From: Diplosphaera chodatii
Lineage: Eukaryota > Chlorophyta > Trebouxiophyceae > Prasiolales > Stichococcaceae
Length of the DNA stretch: 64,000 nt
Direction: 5' to 3'
Assembly (NCBI GenBank): GCA_032358165.1
Contig: JAALGY010000015.1
Location: forward strand, 3,248,626 to 3,312,625
Positions 37,560 to 49,818 of this stretch are shown here, piece by piece. How positions within the stretch are numbered: the stretch's first letter is position 1; every line of letters starts with the position of its first letter. A program made the position numbers and the translations under genes. The notes beneath the pieces were generated by a model. It saw nothing but the letters and a program-made list of their open reading frames with translations. It was not told the DNA's origin and searched no databases.

Positions 37560-40222
37560 ATGGTGTCTGCGACAACCGAGGCAGCGCTGCACCCACGCGC
37601 CGGCGACGACGGCATTGAGCGGCACGAGGCGCGGGCTGCGGCGGCCATGGGGCACAGCCTCACCGCGTCGCGCAACCTGATGGCCGCCCTGGCTCCTCTG
37701 GAGCAGCCGGCAGGCAGCGAAACCTACGCAGCAGATGGGGGCGGTGCTGCAGGAGCCGCTTCTGAGGACGCCAACAACGGCGGCGCGGTGCGCCCATTGC
37801 ATTGCGCATCGTGCCATGGGTAGAAGGGAAGGAACTGGCTGCATGGACATGACTCATGAGATGGCCATGCTTGTCTCTGTGCCCTGTGTACCGCTGAGAC
37901 GCACTGCAAGACAGCTGCACTGGCGCAGGCTCCGGCGGCGGCCGATGTCGGGCTGCAGTTCCGGCTGTACCGGCAGACCAGCGGCAACAGGGCCCTGCTG
38001 CAGCGGGTGGACCTGCCGCAGGACACTCTGGACAAGGTACTGACTTCACTGCGGGGCCTACGGCATATGCAGCACATTTATGTCAGGGCATCGGTGGGGA
38101 TGCTCTTCTCAACTTGCTCCACACGCCATACCATGGCAGGCTCCGCTGCGCTCACACGGGCGTGCCTCTGCTGCACAGGCCTTTGCGCCTGACAGGGAGG
38201 ACGACTGGCAGCGGGTGCTGTCGCCGGCGCACAGCGCGCTGGAGAAGGACCTGGTGCTGGCGTCGCTGCTGGAGCAGCCGCTGCAGGCCCCGCACGCCGC
38301 CGACGCGCAGCCCGCAGAGCAGGTGGGCACATCTTTATGCGCTTGAGCCTCAGCGGGCAGTGTGGTCCCCCTGATGAGGAGCGGTGCTGTACACCGCGAA
38401 ACATGCATCGCCACATGGACACGCGCAGCAAAGTGAGCGGTGGCTCCGTCTGCTTGTGAGGCCACTGTCAGGAGACCTGCTCTTTGACATGCTGACTACG
38501 ACACCTCCGCTGTGCTCATCTGGCGCGCAGGCAGACCTGATCCCGCAGCTGGCAGGCGTGCTTATGATGCAGCCGCTGGCCCGGACCGCCACCAACGCCG
38601 CGTACAGCGCCTCCGCCTCTGGCGACGCCACGTCGCAGGAGTACCGCGTGCAGCTGCAGACCAGCGACGGTGAGATGCCTGCGTGCAGGTCACCGTCAGG
38701 TTGGGTCCTGAGCATCGATGAGGCGCTATGCTGGCCTGGAGTCAGGGGTTGCACTACATGCCGACGTCAAGATCGACGAGTGCAGGGCAGCCGGTGAGTG
38801 CGTGGCACGATGTGCCGCTGCACAACGCTGAGGATGGCACCCTCAACTTCATCTGCGAGATCCCCAAGCACACCGCCGCCAAGATGGAGGTGGCCACGGT
38901 GCGAGCTCCTCACATGTACAGAAGGCTCATTGCTGCAGCGCTCTGGATCAAGGTCCCTTGCAACAATACTGGTCGTAGACTGCTCTCCGCAAAGAGCCAT
39001 TCACACCATGTATGCAGAGTGAGGGCGCCACGCCCATCAAGCAGGACATCAAGAAGGGCAAGCTGCGCTTCTACCACGAGGTGGCTGCTATGCATGGAGG
39101 CGAAGTTCAGGGAATTGCCACGGGAGAGCACCATTTGCGGATGTGGTCAAAGCACAGCCAGACTGATGTGATGTCAGATCAACTGCAGATGTGTCTGTCA
39201 TGCATGCAGGCAATCCCGTGGAACTACGGCATGCTGCCACAGACCTGGGAGGTGCGTGCCTGAACTGCCATTAGCTGGCATAGTAGTGCCTTTTGTACCT
39301 TCACTGCAAGACAGGTACTAGGTTCTCAGCAAGCAGTAGTGCCTTTTGAACAACTTCACACACGCTGTACCCAGCAATCTTCTGTGCCTTTTGCCAGGAC
39401 CCCACCCACATCAACAACGACTGTGGCGGCATCAAGGCACGTTCTATTTGGTGCCTGCCAAGCGAGCATGCATTTGAGATAGCATCAGCCATGCGAGCAT
39501 TTGCCAGCGAGCAGACGCGGGCATGATGACGATGCAGGGTGACGATGACCCGGTTGATGTCGTCGAGATCGGCAGCAAGGTGCTGAAGACGGGCGGCGTG
39601 TACCACATCAAGGCGCTCGGCGCGTACGCCATGATCGATGAGGGGGAGCTGGACTGGAAGGTGAGGGCGCCAGACCCCGCTGTCCTGGTTTGGCAATGTT
39701 ACTTCGTTCTATACTTCCCTCAACACATGCACGGTAATCATACCTGAAGTGGACCCAGGTCCTGTGCTTTGGCTGCCAGGTGATCGGCATCAGGACTGAC
39801 GACCCGCTGGCGCCACGGCTGCATGATGTCGCGGACATTGACAGGTGAGCACAAGATAACCGACCATGCCAGCCTCTCAACATACGCGCCATGCCACATC
39901 GATGCCATCCGCGCTGCAATGTCAGGGATTGACGATGTGCTTGCCTTTTGCATGACACACAATGTACAGCTGATCATGTTTGGGGTGCAACAGAGACATG
40001 TGTGCATGGCCTCATCATAGGGAGCTGCCAGGGGAGCTGGAGCGCATCATGACCTGGTTTCGGGACTACAAGATTCCCGACGGCAAGCCGCCCAATGCAT
40101 ATGGGTACGACGCCAAGGCACTGGACGCGGCCTTTGCCAGGAACGTGGTGGCAGAGACGTCAGCGTTCTACCAGCGGCTGCGCGCCGGCACGCAGATGGT
40201 CGCCCAGCAGGCTGGGGTGTGA
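37560..40222 (+). CDS. PPA: Soluble inorganic pyrophosphatase (family I) with long N-terminal extension
   Basis: Eleven exons in frame (37560-37787, 37929-38036, 38179-38322, 38531-38669, 38786-38898, 39018-39080, 39210-39251, 39398-39436, 39538-39660, 39780-39844, 40021-40222) give 421 residues. The catalytic part begins around residue 200: [51 protein letters not shown], then [16 protein letters not shown] with the D-D-D-P-V-D signature (Asp294-Asp299), [20 protein letters not shown] and [13 protein letters not shown]. It hydrolyses PPi with Mg2+. About 200 residues precede the fold, including helical [20 protein letters not shown] and [20 protein letters not shown]; known plastid enzymes carry only a short transit peptide, so this part is unexplained. 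The intron after 39436 starts with GC instead of GT. Plastid location is likely but not shown. Confidence 0.92.
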
Positions 40223-40657
40223 GCTAAATAGTACCAAGAAGCGATATTAGAGCGAAGGCACTTCCATGGAGCAGAAGCTATGGCTAACTGCCGTCGGCAC
40301 AGCATGACTTTTACATCTGTATCCTCCACTTGAAGGCTGCATATGGTATCGCCCAGACAAACTATGGTACACTGTGCCACGCTTGCTCCGGCAGCTATAG
40401 AACCCCAGGAACCGAACGAAACAATCTGGCTGTGGTCAATATTGAACCCTCAACCGAAACAGAGTCAGATCAGCATGGGTCGTCTTGTATACATTGTGAA
40501 GCCCGACGCTAGAGCTTGCTGAAGACATGACGGGGTCCGAGTCACCACCTTGCTGTGCCAGCTACCGATGACCGCTATACTACAGTACTGCTTCAGTGCC
40601 GCTGTCGCTCTGCTTACACCTACGTCCCACCGTATATACATCACAATGTGCCTGCAG
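40223..40657. other. Convergent 3' regions of pyrophosphatase and DAGL
   Basis: No exon is supported. TTACA at 40311-40315 reads TGTAA for the minus-strand DAGL gene, about 340 nt beyond its stop. AT content is higher than in the genes. Confidence 0.45.
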
Positions 40658-43600
40658 TCAGTCTGAGTCGCTTCCACGTCCAAACTCCAGATCGTCCAGT
40701 CGCTGCGCGTGGGTGATGGACCGCCGGCTCGGCAAGCCGGCAGACTCTGCCGACTGCCTGCGTTCGGCCGCCGAGCTTCGCCTGCCACCCTGACTGCTTA
40801 CCAAGCTCTGCTGCGGTGTTGGTGTGCGGGCGGCACCCGCTGACTTTTGGCTGTCTGCCGCCGGCTGCGGCAGCGGCACATCCGGTGCGTGGCTGTGTTG
40901 AGGGCCGCCAACCATGGGACCCTGTAGAAGACTGAGTCCAGGCTCTCAGTCCAGGCTCAGTCCATACGCTTGAAATGAAATGCCCCCACGATGGAGTCAA
41001 ACGCTTTCACAGCATGACAAGCTGATGGTGAACCGCATGCTGCAGAGGCTGGGCTATATTATGCAGTCAGCATGCATATGCACCTGCGGGTCGCCGGTGC
41101 GCTGCTGGGCCAGGCGCTGCAGAACGCGCAGCAGGCGGTCTGGCATGTGCTCCGCCATCATGCGCGACGAGATCTGTGCAGGGCAGCATGACCATGTGTG
41201 TCATACCACGGTGGCAATCAAGGACACAGTGCACACAACGTGGTACTTAGGACCGTAGTGAGCATAATGCAGCACCCTGCAGACTGCCTGATGTTGAAGT
41301 GACGATGCAAAAGCAGCCGCGCAGCTCACCAGGATGCCCTCTGCGGCTAGGTCGTCGCAGGTGACCCACACGGCCTCGTACTTGGCGGTGGCGGCGCGGG
41401 TGCGCGGCTGGCTGGCGCCCTTCACCGGCCGCATGAACATGATCCTGCGGTGGAGCAGGAAGCCTTCGTTGTTACCGGTTTTTCAGGCAAGCAGCGACAG
41501 CGCTCCATCCCGGACATGTGCAGATACAGGCTGCACGACCTGTGTGGGGACAGCACCCCCAGCTGTTGAACTGCTTTGTTAACAGCATACAGTCACAGAC
41601 CTGCCGGGCAGCACGAACTGTCGTGCGAGCGCCAGGTCGCGTGCGTCGCCCGGCTTCGCCTGCGCCACCGCATTTCGATACTGCGCCAGCACTGCCGCGG
41701 GCTCCTCGTTCACCTGCCCAATGGCGAGAACCAAGGTCAACTGTCAAAGTATCAAGCGGCAGGCTTCATGCACCGGCCTTCTATTTGGCAACACTGACGG
41801 GCACATGGTGCTGACGGTTCTGCAGGGTGTCTGGCAGAACCCCTGTCCCTGGACTGCTGGAGGCAGCCCACCTCTGCCGCTGAGTAGAACAGCTCGTTCT
41901 CGTCCCAGTGCTGGCCGAACAGCGTGCGCAGGATAAACACCCACTTGGAGACCTTGCACCGTACCGCCGCCATCATCTGCACAGCGGCAGGTCACAGCAC
42001 TGGACAGAAGTCACACAGGAGATCGCCATCTGCTGTGTGTGATTCGGGTTGCCAGTCATGAAAGGTGTTTTGATGAAGCTCAGACCCCACGTTGGAAGCA
42101 ACATTAGCAGCACCAATATGCTCTCCGGCATACTTGTGAAGACATGTGTATGCCAGGAAGAAGTCGTGGAAAATTGAAACCAGTACATCAGTGCCAAGCG
42201 TCGCGCACCATGTCGTCGCGCATGCGCTCGAAGGAGGAGACGGACAGGCGCGGGATCCAGTCCTTGCCCAGCGCGGTGGAGGTGCACAGCGGCTGCAGCG
42301 CGCGGGACACCACCCGCGTCATCATGCCCCCCGGCGGCTCAAACGCCCAGCACTTCACCCTGTTGCATTGCAGCGGAAAAGCCTGTTCACTCCAGGTATC
42401 AGGCTGCACCAAGCTCTGACCACAGCTAGGGCAGCGCTGCTGTACGGGTGGTGCAGAGTTGCTACAGGCTGGACGTGCAAGATGCCGAGCATCCCAAGCG
42501 CAGCTGCTTTGACCTGCAAGGCGCCACTGCACAATAGTGGGAACAAAGCATGGAGCGTCTCACCGAGGGAAGAAGTTGTGGGCGTACAGCGCCACCAGCG
42601 CCGCCGCGCCCGCGCCCAGCGAGTGCCCCGTGATGACCAGCTGCCAGCCGGTGGTGTCCATCTGAGCCAGCCGGTCCGCCAGCTCCTGCAGCAGCAATAC
42701 TGCAGGAATTCTGGTGCATACCCTACGCATGGTACTATTGACAGGCTGTAGACAGCAGCACCGTGTGTGTGGGTGGGGTCCAGATGGCAGGATCGGGAAG
42801 CTGCAGGCAGAGCCGGCACCTTGTTCGACGGGATGGACGGCAGGATCTTCTGGATGGCGGGCGCCACCGCCGCCGCCTGCGCCCGCAGCGAGGCGATCAC
42901 CTTGTTGTCCAGCACGCCGCTCCTGTGTGGCACTTGGCGCAGTCAGCGGCGGGCCCCTACTCACAATGACATGTGCATGTGTGACGTCCAGCAGACCAAA
43001 TTGGTGACACGCTGCGGCGATGCTGTCACATGCGCGCCTTGAGTGGTGCAAATCGACACGCAAGGCGCAGCACTGACTGGTCAGATGCGGTTTGGCAGCA
43101 CGTCCACCTGGAAGACAATGACCGGAGGATGCCGCCGTTTCCATGCGGCACGGCGGCGCCCCCGCCTGTGCGGCTGTCAGCGTCGGCGGCGTGCTGCGCG
43201 GCTGACTTGCTGTCCTGCGGCTCCTGGGACGCGTCCATTGCCGGTGTCTCCGTCTGCAGCGCTGGTCCGCCGCCTGCTGTCTTCTTGGCCTCCGCCGCAG
43301 CCGCTGCCTCTGCCTCCTCCTGATGGAACAGCGCCCGCAGCACCCCCGTGTGCTGCAGGTCCACCACGATGGCCTGCATTGCAGTGGTCATTGTTGTGGG
43401 GCCTGTCGAGGAGCAGGGAAAACACCAGCAGATGCCAGCATCTGCAGCGGGGCAGCATCCGGGCGCGTCAGCTCTGACTGAGAGGAGCAAAGGCCAGCAA
43501 GCACGGAGCAGCATGGCCGCCTCTGCGGCAGGCACTGATTTGAGCGCTCTCAGAACGTACCTTGGCGGCGTCCAGGATGCCAGCGTGCGCTGCGTACTTC

Positions 43601-46600
43601 GCATCAGAGCCTGCGCAGCAGCACATGGTTCACAGCACAATTCAGTGCTGTGACCCTGATTGTCTGCATGAATAGTGCAGTTGGCGGGAATGTGAGCTGT
43701 GGCATCACCAGAAGTGGCTGTGCTCAGGGACCATTTGCAGTGTAGATGAGCAAAATCCCCGATTGTGCAGCTCACTTGCACGGCGCTTCGGCGGCTGGGC
43801 GGCGGTGAAGGACGCCGGGGTGGCGCCGCTGGGCACCTCCCGCATCCAGTCGTCCAGCCGGGCGCTGTCGCACAGCAGATCTGTAAGGCAGGAGCAGGAG
43901 TGTGATGCTATCGACCACAAACACCATGGTTGTCGTCCCAGACTGCATGCTTCACCTGATGGCAGCTATGGCAACTCCTCATCGTGCATTCAGTCAGTAG
44001 TGCCGTGTGCAGGTAGATCGAGCTGTTGCTGGGTATGCTGGGGCTGCCTGCCTGTGACGGTGTCCTGCAGGGACAGGGTGCCGCGGATGGCCAGCACCAC
44101 GGCCTGCTTCTCGTGGTCCAGCGCGATGAAGTAGGGCAGGCAGTGCTGCCCGCCCTCCCCCTCGAACCGCACAAACACGATGTCCTCCTCCTCCGCGCCA
44201 GTGATCTGCGGTTGCCAGAAATTGAACGCTGACCAGGTTGTTGTTTCGGATCGATGCTGCAAGTCCATAGCATCGCAGCTTGGCTCAAACCTACATTCCG
44301 TTTTAGAACACAGACGCCCAGCCAGATCGTGTCTGACGGCGGAAATGGGCAGCTGATGTACACATACAGCTGCGCACCTGCTGGATGGCCTCCATGTTGA
44401 GGGCGTTGCTGACGCCGGGCTTGGGTATGGGCGCCCTGCCCGTCGGCACCAGCCGCCGCATGCGCAGCGCCGTGCGCCCGAACAGCACGGTGCGCATCAG
44501 CCCGAACCACCGCCCGCAGCACAGCTGCAGCAGGCCCCTGGTGATGGCATGGTGTAAAGGCATTTGGCAGCGAACATGCGGAGAGATGCAGAGACAGCAG
44601 AGCATCTTACACTGCAGCCTCACGTCACAAGGCGGTCCAGCAGCTGTACAGGGATGGCGCCTAATAAGGCAGCATGTGGGCAGCACTCACGAGTAGATGG
44701 GCTTGCTGAACAGGTACAGCAGGTAGCCGTACGCCGCGAAGCTGTACTTGGCGTAGTAGGCCGCCTCCGCCACGTCAGAGTCCGCCACCTTCTCCCGCTC
44801 ACCGCTGAAGGTGACAAGGTTGCTGGCCGCTGACCGCTCTGGCCTGGTCAACAGCGAGGCTATGTGTGAAAACGTTGCAACTATATTGCAGGGTTCAAAT
44901 GAGCATGCGCTGGACTGACATCCCAAGCAACCAAGTGCTTGCACAGGGCCCGAGACAGGATGCTGAAACAGGGGCAGCCGTTATTCCCTTGACGCCAAGT
45001 GATAACAGGTTTCGAATTTAGTTTGTACTAAGCACGCAGCACACAGCACCTGAGGTCGCCGGCCATGCCGCTGGGCGTGAGCAGCCCGCCTCTGTGCAGG
45101 TGCGCCAGGCTCTCGTCAGCGCTGGGCTGCGAGGCCAGCGAAGCGGTTCTGAAGGGCTTCCGCCGGCGGCGCCACGGCGGCGTCAGCTTCAAGCCGGCGC
45201 TGCCTGCTTCCGGCGACGCCTGCGACGGCGCATCTGTTGCAGGCGCGCGCTTGCTGCCGGACAAGTCAAGAGCTGCAGCGGCCGCTGGGGAGGAGCGTCC
45301 ATGATCACCAGCGACGCTGCCGCCATTTGCTCTGTCCGTGGGGCCATTGGCCCTGGTATCGCTGGCGCCTGCCTGAGCGGGCTGTGCGCCGCCGTCTGCT
45401 GACTGCCTGCCGGGCACATTGCCAGGCGGCTCATCAGGCACAGCCGGCGGGTTCGCTGCGCTGCCGAGGCGCTCCGCGGCCGGCGCCAGGTCCAGGCCGC
45501 TGCTGCCGGACGCCTGGTCCTCATCCAGCACAGGGTGCGCTGGCGCCTGCAGCTCCACGTCGCCTGCAGAGGAAAGCGGGATGTGACAAAGCAGCGCAAT
45601 GACGCACATTTGACGCAACAGTAACAGCTGTCCTGCTGCCGTGCTGCATGGCCCTGCTCTGCATCATCAGCACTGGCAAAACGTCCTGCTGTGCCGGCTG
45701 CGGTGTCTACACGTCCGCAATGCATCACCGGCCGCTCACTCGCGGCAGACTGGGCGCGGTCCCCGGCGCCGGGCTCCCGCAGGTCCTCGCCGCGCTCCGC
45801 CAGCGGGCGGTGGTAGCCGGCGCCCTGCCGCGCGTCCATCTCGGCGCGCGCCAGCAGCTGCCGGCCCGCGTCCGCCAGCTGCGCCTGCTCGGTGCCCCTG
45901 CCCCGCGCCTGCGTTGCGGCGGTCGGTGCCCAGTCAAGGAGTCGCGACGTGTGGCAAGCAATACGACGCAGGGTGCAACATGGTGCCTCTTTGTGTCCAC
46001 AATGCAGCATTGGCACCTGCAGCAGATGCTGCATTGCACGCTGAAATGTTGTTTCCAGGCACCGACCTGCAGCTTCCGCTGGTCGTCGTGCAGCTGCTCC
46101 TGCATGCTGGCTCTCACCAGCTGGCGCCATGCTCTGGAGTCGCCGCTGCCGCTGCCATTGCCTTTTGCTGCCGCACCCGAAGGTTTCCTGCGTCCTTGCT
46201 GCTGGACTGCAGCAAAGGGCGAGATGGCCTGCATTTCCGCCGCGGCATCCGCAGCTGAGCCAAGACTGTCAGGTAATACCTTTGACTGCTGCTGTCCAGC
46301 AGCACTGGTGCCGCTCCTCCTGCCTGTCTCAGCCTGAGCAGCTGCCGCCTCTGCTGCAAAGCGGGAAGCCTCCGACGTCATGCGCTGCCGTCTGCTGCTG
46401 TCTGCTTGCTGCCAGGCGCCCGGTGGTGTTGACCTGCTGCCATTAGACAGGCTGGCCCCCTGGTTGCTAGTGTGATGGCTGCTGCTGTTGCCTACAACTT
46501 GAGAGTCTGTATACAGCCGCAGCTGCAGGTCTCCAGCTGCAAGCATGGCTCCAAGTGTGTTAGCACTTCGCACATGATTTAGCCCCTGCTGCAATGGACG

Positions 46601-48395
46601 TTAGCATACAGCAGTGTAAAGCTGCCATCCTGCTTTCCGAACAGCACCCAGGCCTGTGCAGTGCACCTTCAGCGTCAGCGATGCCCGCCGACGTGAGGCG
46701 CCGCCGCATTGTGCTGCGCTGCGTGTCCGCGCTGTCGAGCGAGGCGCCGCCGCTGCTGGGAGCTGATATCAGCCCGCTCTCCGCTGCCACCAGGTCTGCG
46801 TCCTCTGCCAGGTGCTGCAGGTTGGAGAAACAGCAGATGGGATGTGCGAGGCTTGTCGGCTGTGTGACAACATACCAAGCTGGAGCCGTTGTCGTGCAGT
46901 ACGACAGAAGCAACACAAGGACAGCACCTGCAGGGCGGTCATGCGGCGGCAGCGCTGCAGCTGCGCCGCCAGCAGGAACGCCGCCAGGAAGTCCGACGTC
47001 GTCATGTCTACGTACCCAAACATCTGCAGCAGCAACATAGGAAGAGCTGAAGGACAGTCCGCAACACCGCACAGTACCCTTCTCCTTTGTCGCTAGCTAG
47101 AAGCTGGCAGCCTACTACATTGTTGAGACTACGAAGCATTTGCTCAGACCCAGAAGCCCAAACCCACCGAGGCGAAAACGAGCGCCATGCGCGCCAGCGG
47201 CGTGGCGCCGCCCTCCTCCTCGGCCTTCTGGCTGACGCGGCGGGAGCAGCAGCACAGCAGCGCGACCAGCCGCACCCGGTGCTCCCACGACTTCTCCTTG
47301 CTCGTGTCCGGCCAAAACTTGAACGTGAGCGTCTGCGCGGCAGGCAGCGCGGCGATGGCATCAGGGGCCGGCCACTACGGTACTCACCGCTTGTCACAGC
47401 TGCGTGTTGCCATGCATGCTGGCAGGGTGCAATTTGGCAGCAAGCGCACCAGGGACAGCAGCGTCAGCGCGACAGTCGCCCATGTGAAGCAGATCCACAC
47501 CTGCACACGCACCGCAGGAGGGTTGCACACCGTCTGGGCATGCCACACACAGCTGCATGGTCGGTCATGCTCACCTCGTTGACACAGCAGCATGAGGTCA
47601 CACCCTACCTTGACGACGTCAGGCACGTGCCAGACTTCGTCGCTGGTGCCCTCGGTGCATCGCTCGCCGCCCCGCAGCACCACCACCGAGATCCAGACTG
47701 CAGGCAGTCAGCAGTCAACAGTTGCGAATTGCAGAGCGTAGCCCAAGGGCAGGCACACTGCTGCGCTGCAGCAATGGTATATAACGAGGAAACACGGAAA
47801 CAGATCCTGCAAAGCAGGCAGCAGGTCCGTACTGAGGACGCCAGTCTCCATTGTCAGCGACAAGAGGCGGGTGTACATCAGCGGCCGCACGAGGCGCCGC
47901 TTGTGTGAGTCGAAAATCGAGCCTGCGCACACCACAGGTCGACGTTGTCCACCAGGCAGCTGTGTGCACTTGGTCATGGTTGCTGCTGCAAGATAAAGGC
48001 AGCTCACTGCGGCACATCGAACGACAGTGCTTTACCGCGCAGCGCGACAACGATGATGGCTGTCTCCTCCAGGAATGCGATGATGTATAGCACGAACAGC
48101 GTGACGATGCCGCTGCGGTACTGTATGCGCTCGCAGCCGGGCGGCGGCGTCACATACTGCATTCACCACAGGCGGTTCCCGGTATTGAACAGCGTCAGAG
48201 CAAGCTCAGGCACATGCAGGCCTGCCGGTCACGCGGAACATCACGCCAATGCTGATCAACAGCCAGACATCCCACCTGAATGAGGATGGGCACCAGAATC
48301 ATCCACACAAAGTGGAAGCACCAGGGCGTCGCAGCGAAGATGATGTCATCATCCGATATGCCCCAGCGCCTACCGAACAGCTTCAGGCACGGCAT
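40658..48395 (-). CDS. sn1-specific diacylglycerol lipase (DAGL-like, class 3 lipase) with N-terminal membrane domain
   Basis: The N-terminus from ATG 48395 reads MPCLKLFGRRWGISDDDIIF, the start seen in animal and algal DAGL. Several membrane segments follow: FHFVWMILVPILIQ, IVTLFVLYIIAFLEETAIIV, LQDLFPCFLVI and VWICFTWATVALTLLSLVRL. After them come WEHRVRLVALLCCCSR, SDFLAAFLLAAQLQR and a long Ala/Ser/Gln-rich insertion (about 46590-45060). The lipase domain has AAYYAKYSFAAYGYLLYLF, FIALDHEKQAVVLAIRGTLS, the nucleophile elbow WQLVITGHSLGAGAAALVAL near 42600-42650, CWAFEPPGG, LGKDWIPRLS (likely Asp of the triad) and SRMMAEHMPDRLLRVLQ (likely His). A second insertion (about 43110-43380, Ala/Glu-rich) sits before the elbow. 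It ends with a polar tail. It should hydrolyse diacylglycerol at a membrane to give monoacylglycerol. Roughly twenty exons are visible; inner limits were not all fixed. Confidence 0.82.
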
Positions 48396-49137
48396 CGTAG
48401 GCGCTGGCGCAGCTACGTGATGTGCTGCAGGCTGAGCTGCTGCGTCGCCACAGCACTCATTGGCTCCGCGGGGCCAGAGGCTTGCACGGCAGTGCCCATG
48501 CTACTGGGGCACGCTGGTGCCGTGAATGCCGCACTGCACTGTCTCAAACCTCTTGTGCAATCAATGCCGTCTCTGGCACTGTTCAGGCTGGCAGCGATGC
48601 CCCAGGTCGAGCAATGAGTACAAGACTAGTAAGCCCATGGGCTTGCAAAGAGCTGACTGTTGTTGGCATGTTGCTACTCCAACAGCTGCAAAGCTTCAAC
48701 ACTGGCGTTGCATATCTGACAGATGCTATAGCACACCGCGTACATCGATGACCTGCAGATGGACAATTCAAGAGGCAGCAGATCGGCTCGGTGGCCAGTG
48801 TTGCCTTGATACCCGCAGGCCGGCAAGCTAGCAGCAGGGCAACGTCTGTACTTTGAACACAAATTCGAGCGAAACTAGACCTGCCAAAACTGTGGCAACA
48901 CACTGCGAAGGATGTTGATGCCAGCGAAGCATGACTAGCTTGCTAAGCTTTCCCTGACAAAACCTGCAAAACAGTGCATCATTCCCTCGTTGCAAATGCC
49001 TTGCTAGCTTAGAGGCATGTAGGACTGGGAGAATAACACATAACAGGCGCAATCCGTGCCGTGTCTCGTTGTGAGCTGAGTGCTTAAGCGACGCTGCCGC
49101 AGCGCTCTGCAACCTGCAACCAGCTGACAAACCAAGC
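48396..49137. other. Divergent promoter region: DAGL / MED15
   Basis: About 740 bp, AT-richer than the neighbouring exons. It lies between two divergent ATGs (48395 minus and 49138 plus). No exon or motif is recognised. Confidence 0.5.
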
Positions 49138-49776
49138 ATGACGCAGCCAGTTACGGCCGAGAACCGCAACATGGTCGTCTCCTTCATGTGCGCTTGTGCT
49201 CAGCCCCACGAGGCAGTTTCTACTGCACCTGCAGTTGTGCGTGCCAGGAGACGCCCTTTCAGCACACATGTTCTGCCGATCACCGCAGGACGACGACGTT
49301 GACGGACCTGCTGGGCACTCAGGACGTGTCAAAGGAGGTGGCCAAGCTGGAGGGCCGCATCTTTCAGCTGTATGGCCAAAACCAGGTGACCACGCGCATT
49401 TCAGCCTGCCTCTATGGCAGAGTCAAAGCGGCATGCACCGGCATGGCCAGTGCATGCCTTGCGGACGACGCATGTGCATCGCTGCGGCCCATGCCGTGAC
49501 TAATTATTCATCACGACGGTGGGCGGACGTCCGTGCATATCCGCAGGATGAGTACCTCAACCGGGTGGAGGCGAAGATCAAGAGCCTCAACAAGAAGCTG
49601 GCGGCGCACCGCGCCACGCCGACGCCGCCGCCCACGCAGCCCCTGCAGCAGGCCCCAGCCGCGCAGCAGCCAGCGCCCATGCAGGCGTCGGGCTATGCAC
49701 AACCTGCCCACCCCGGCATTGCACCGCAGCAGCAGCAGCAGCCACAACCGCAGCGGCAGCTGCAGCAGCCGCAAAT

Positions 49777-49818
<42 letters not shown>

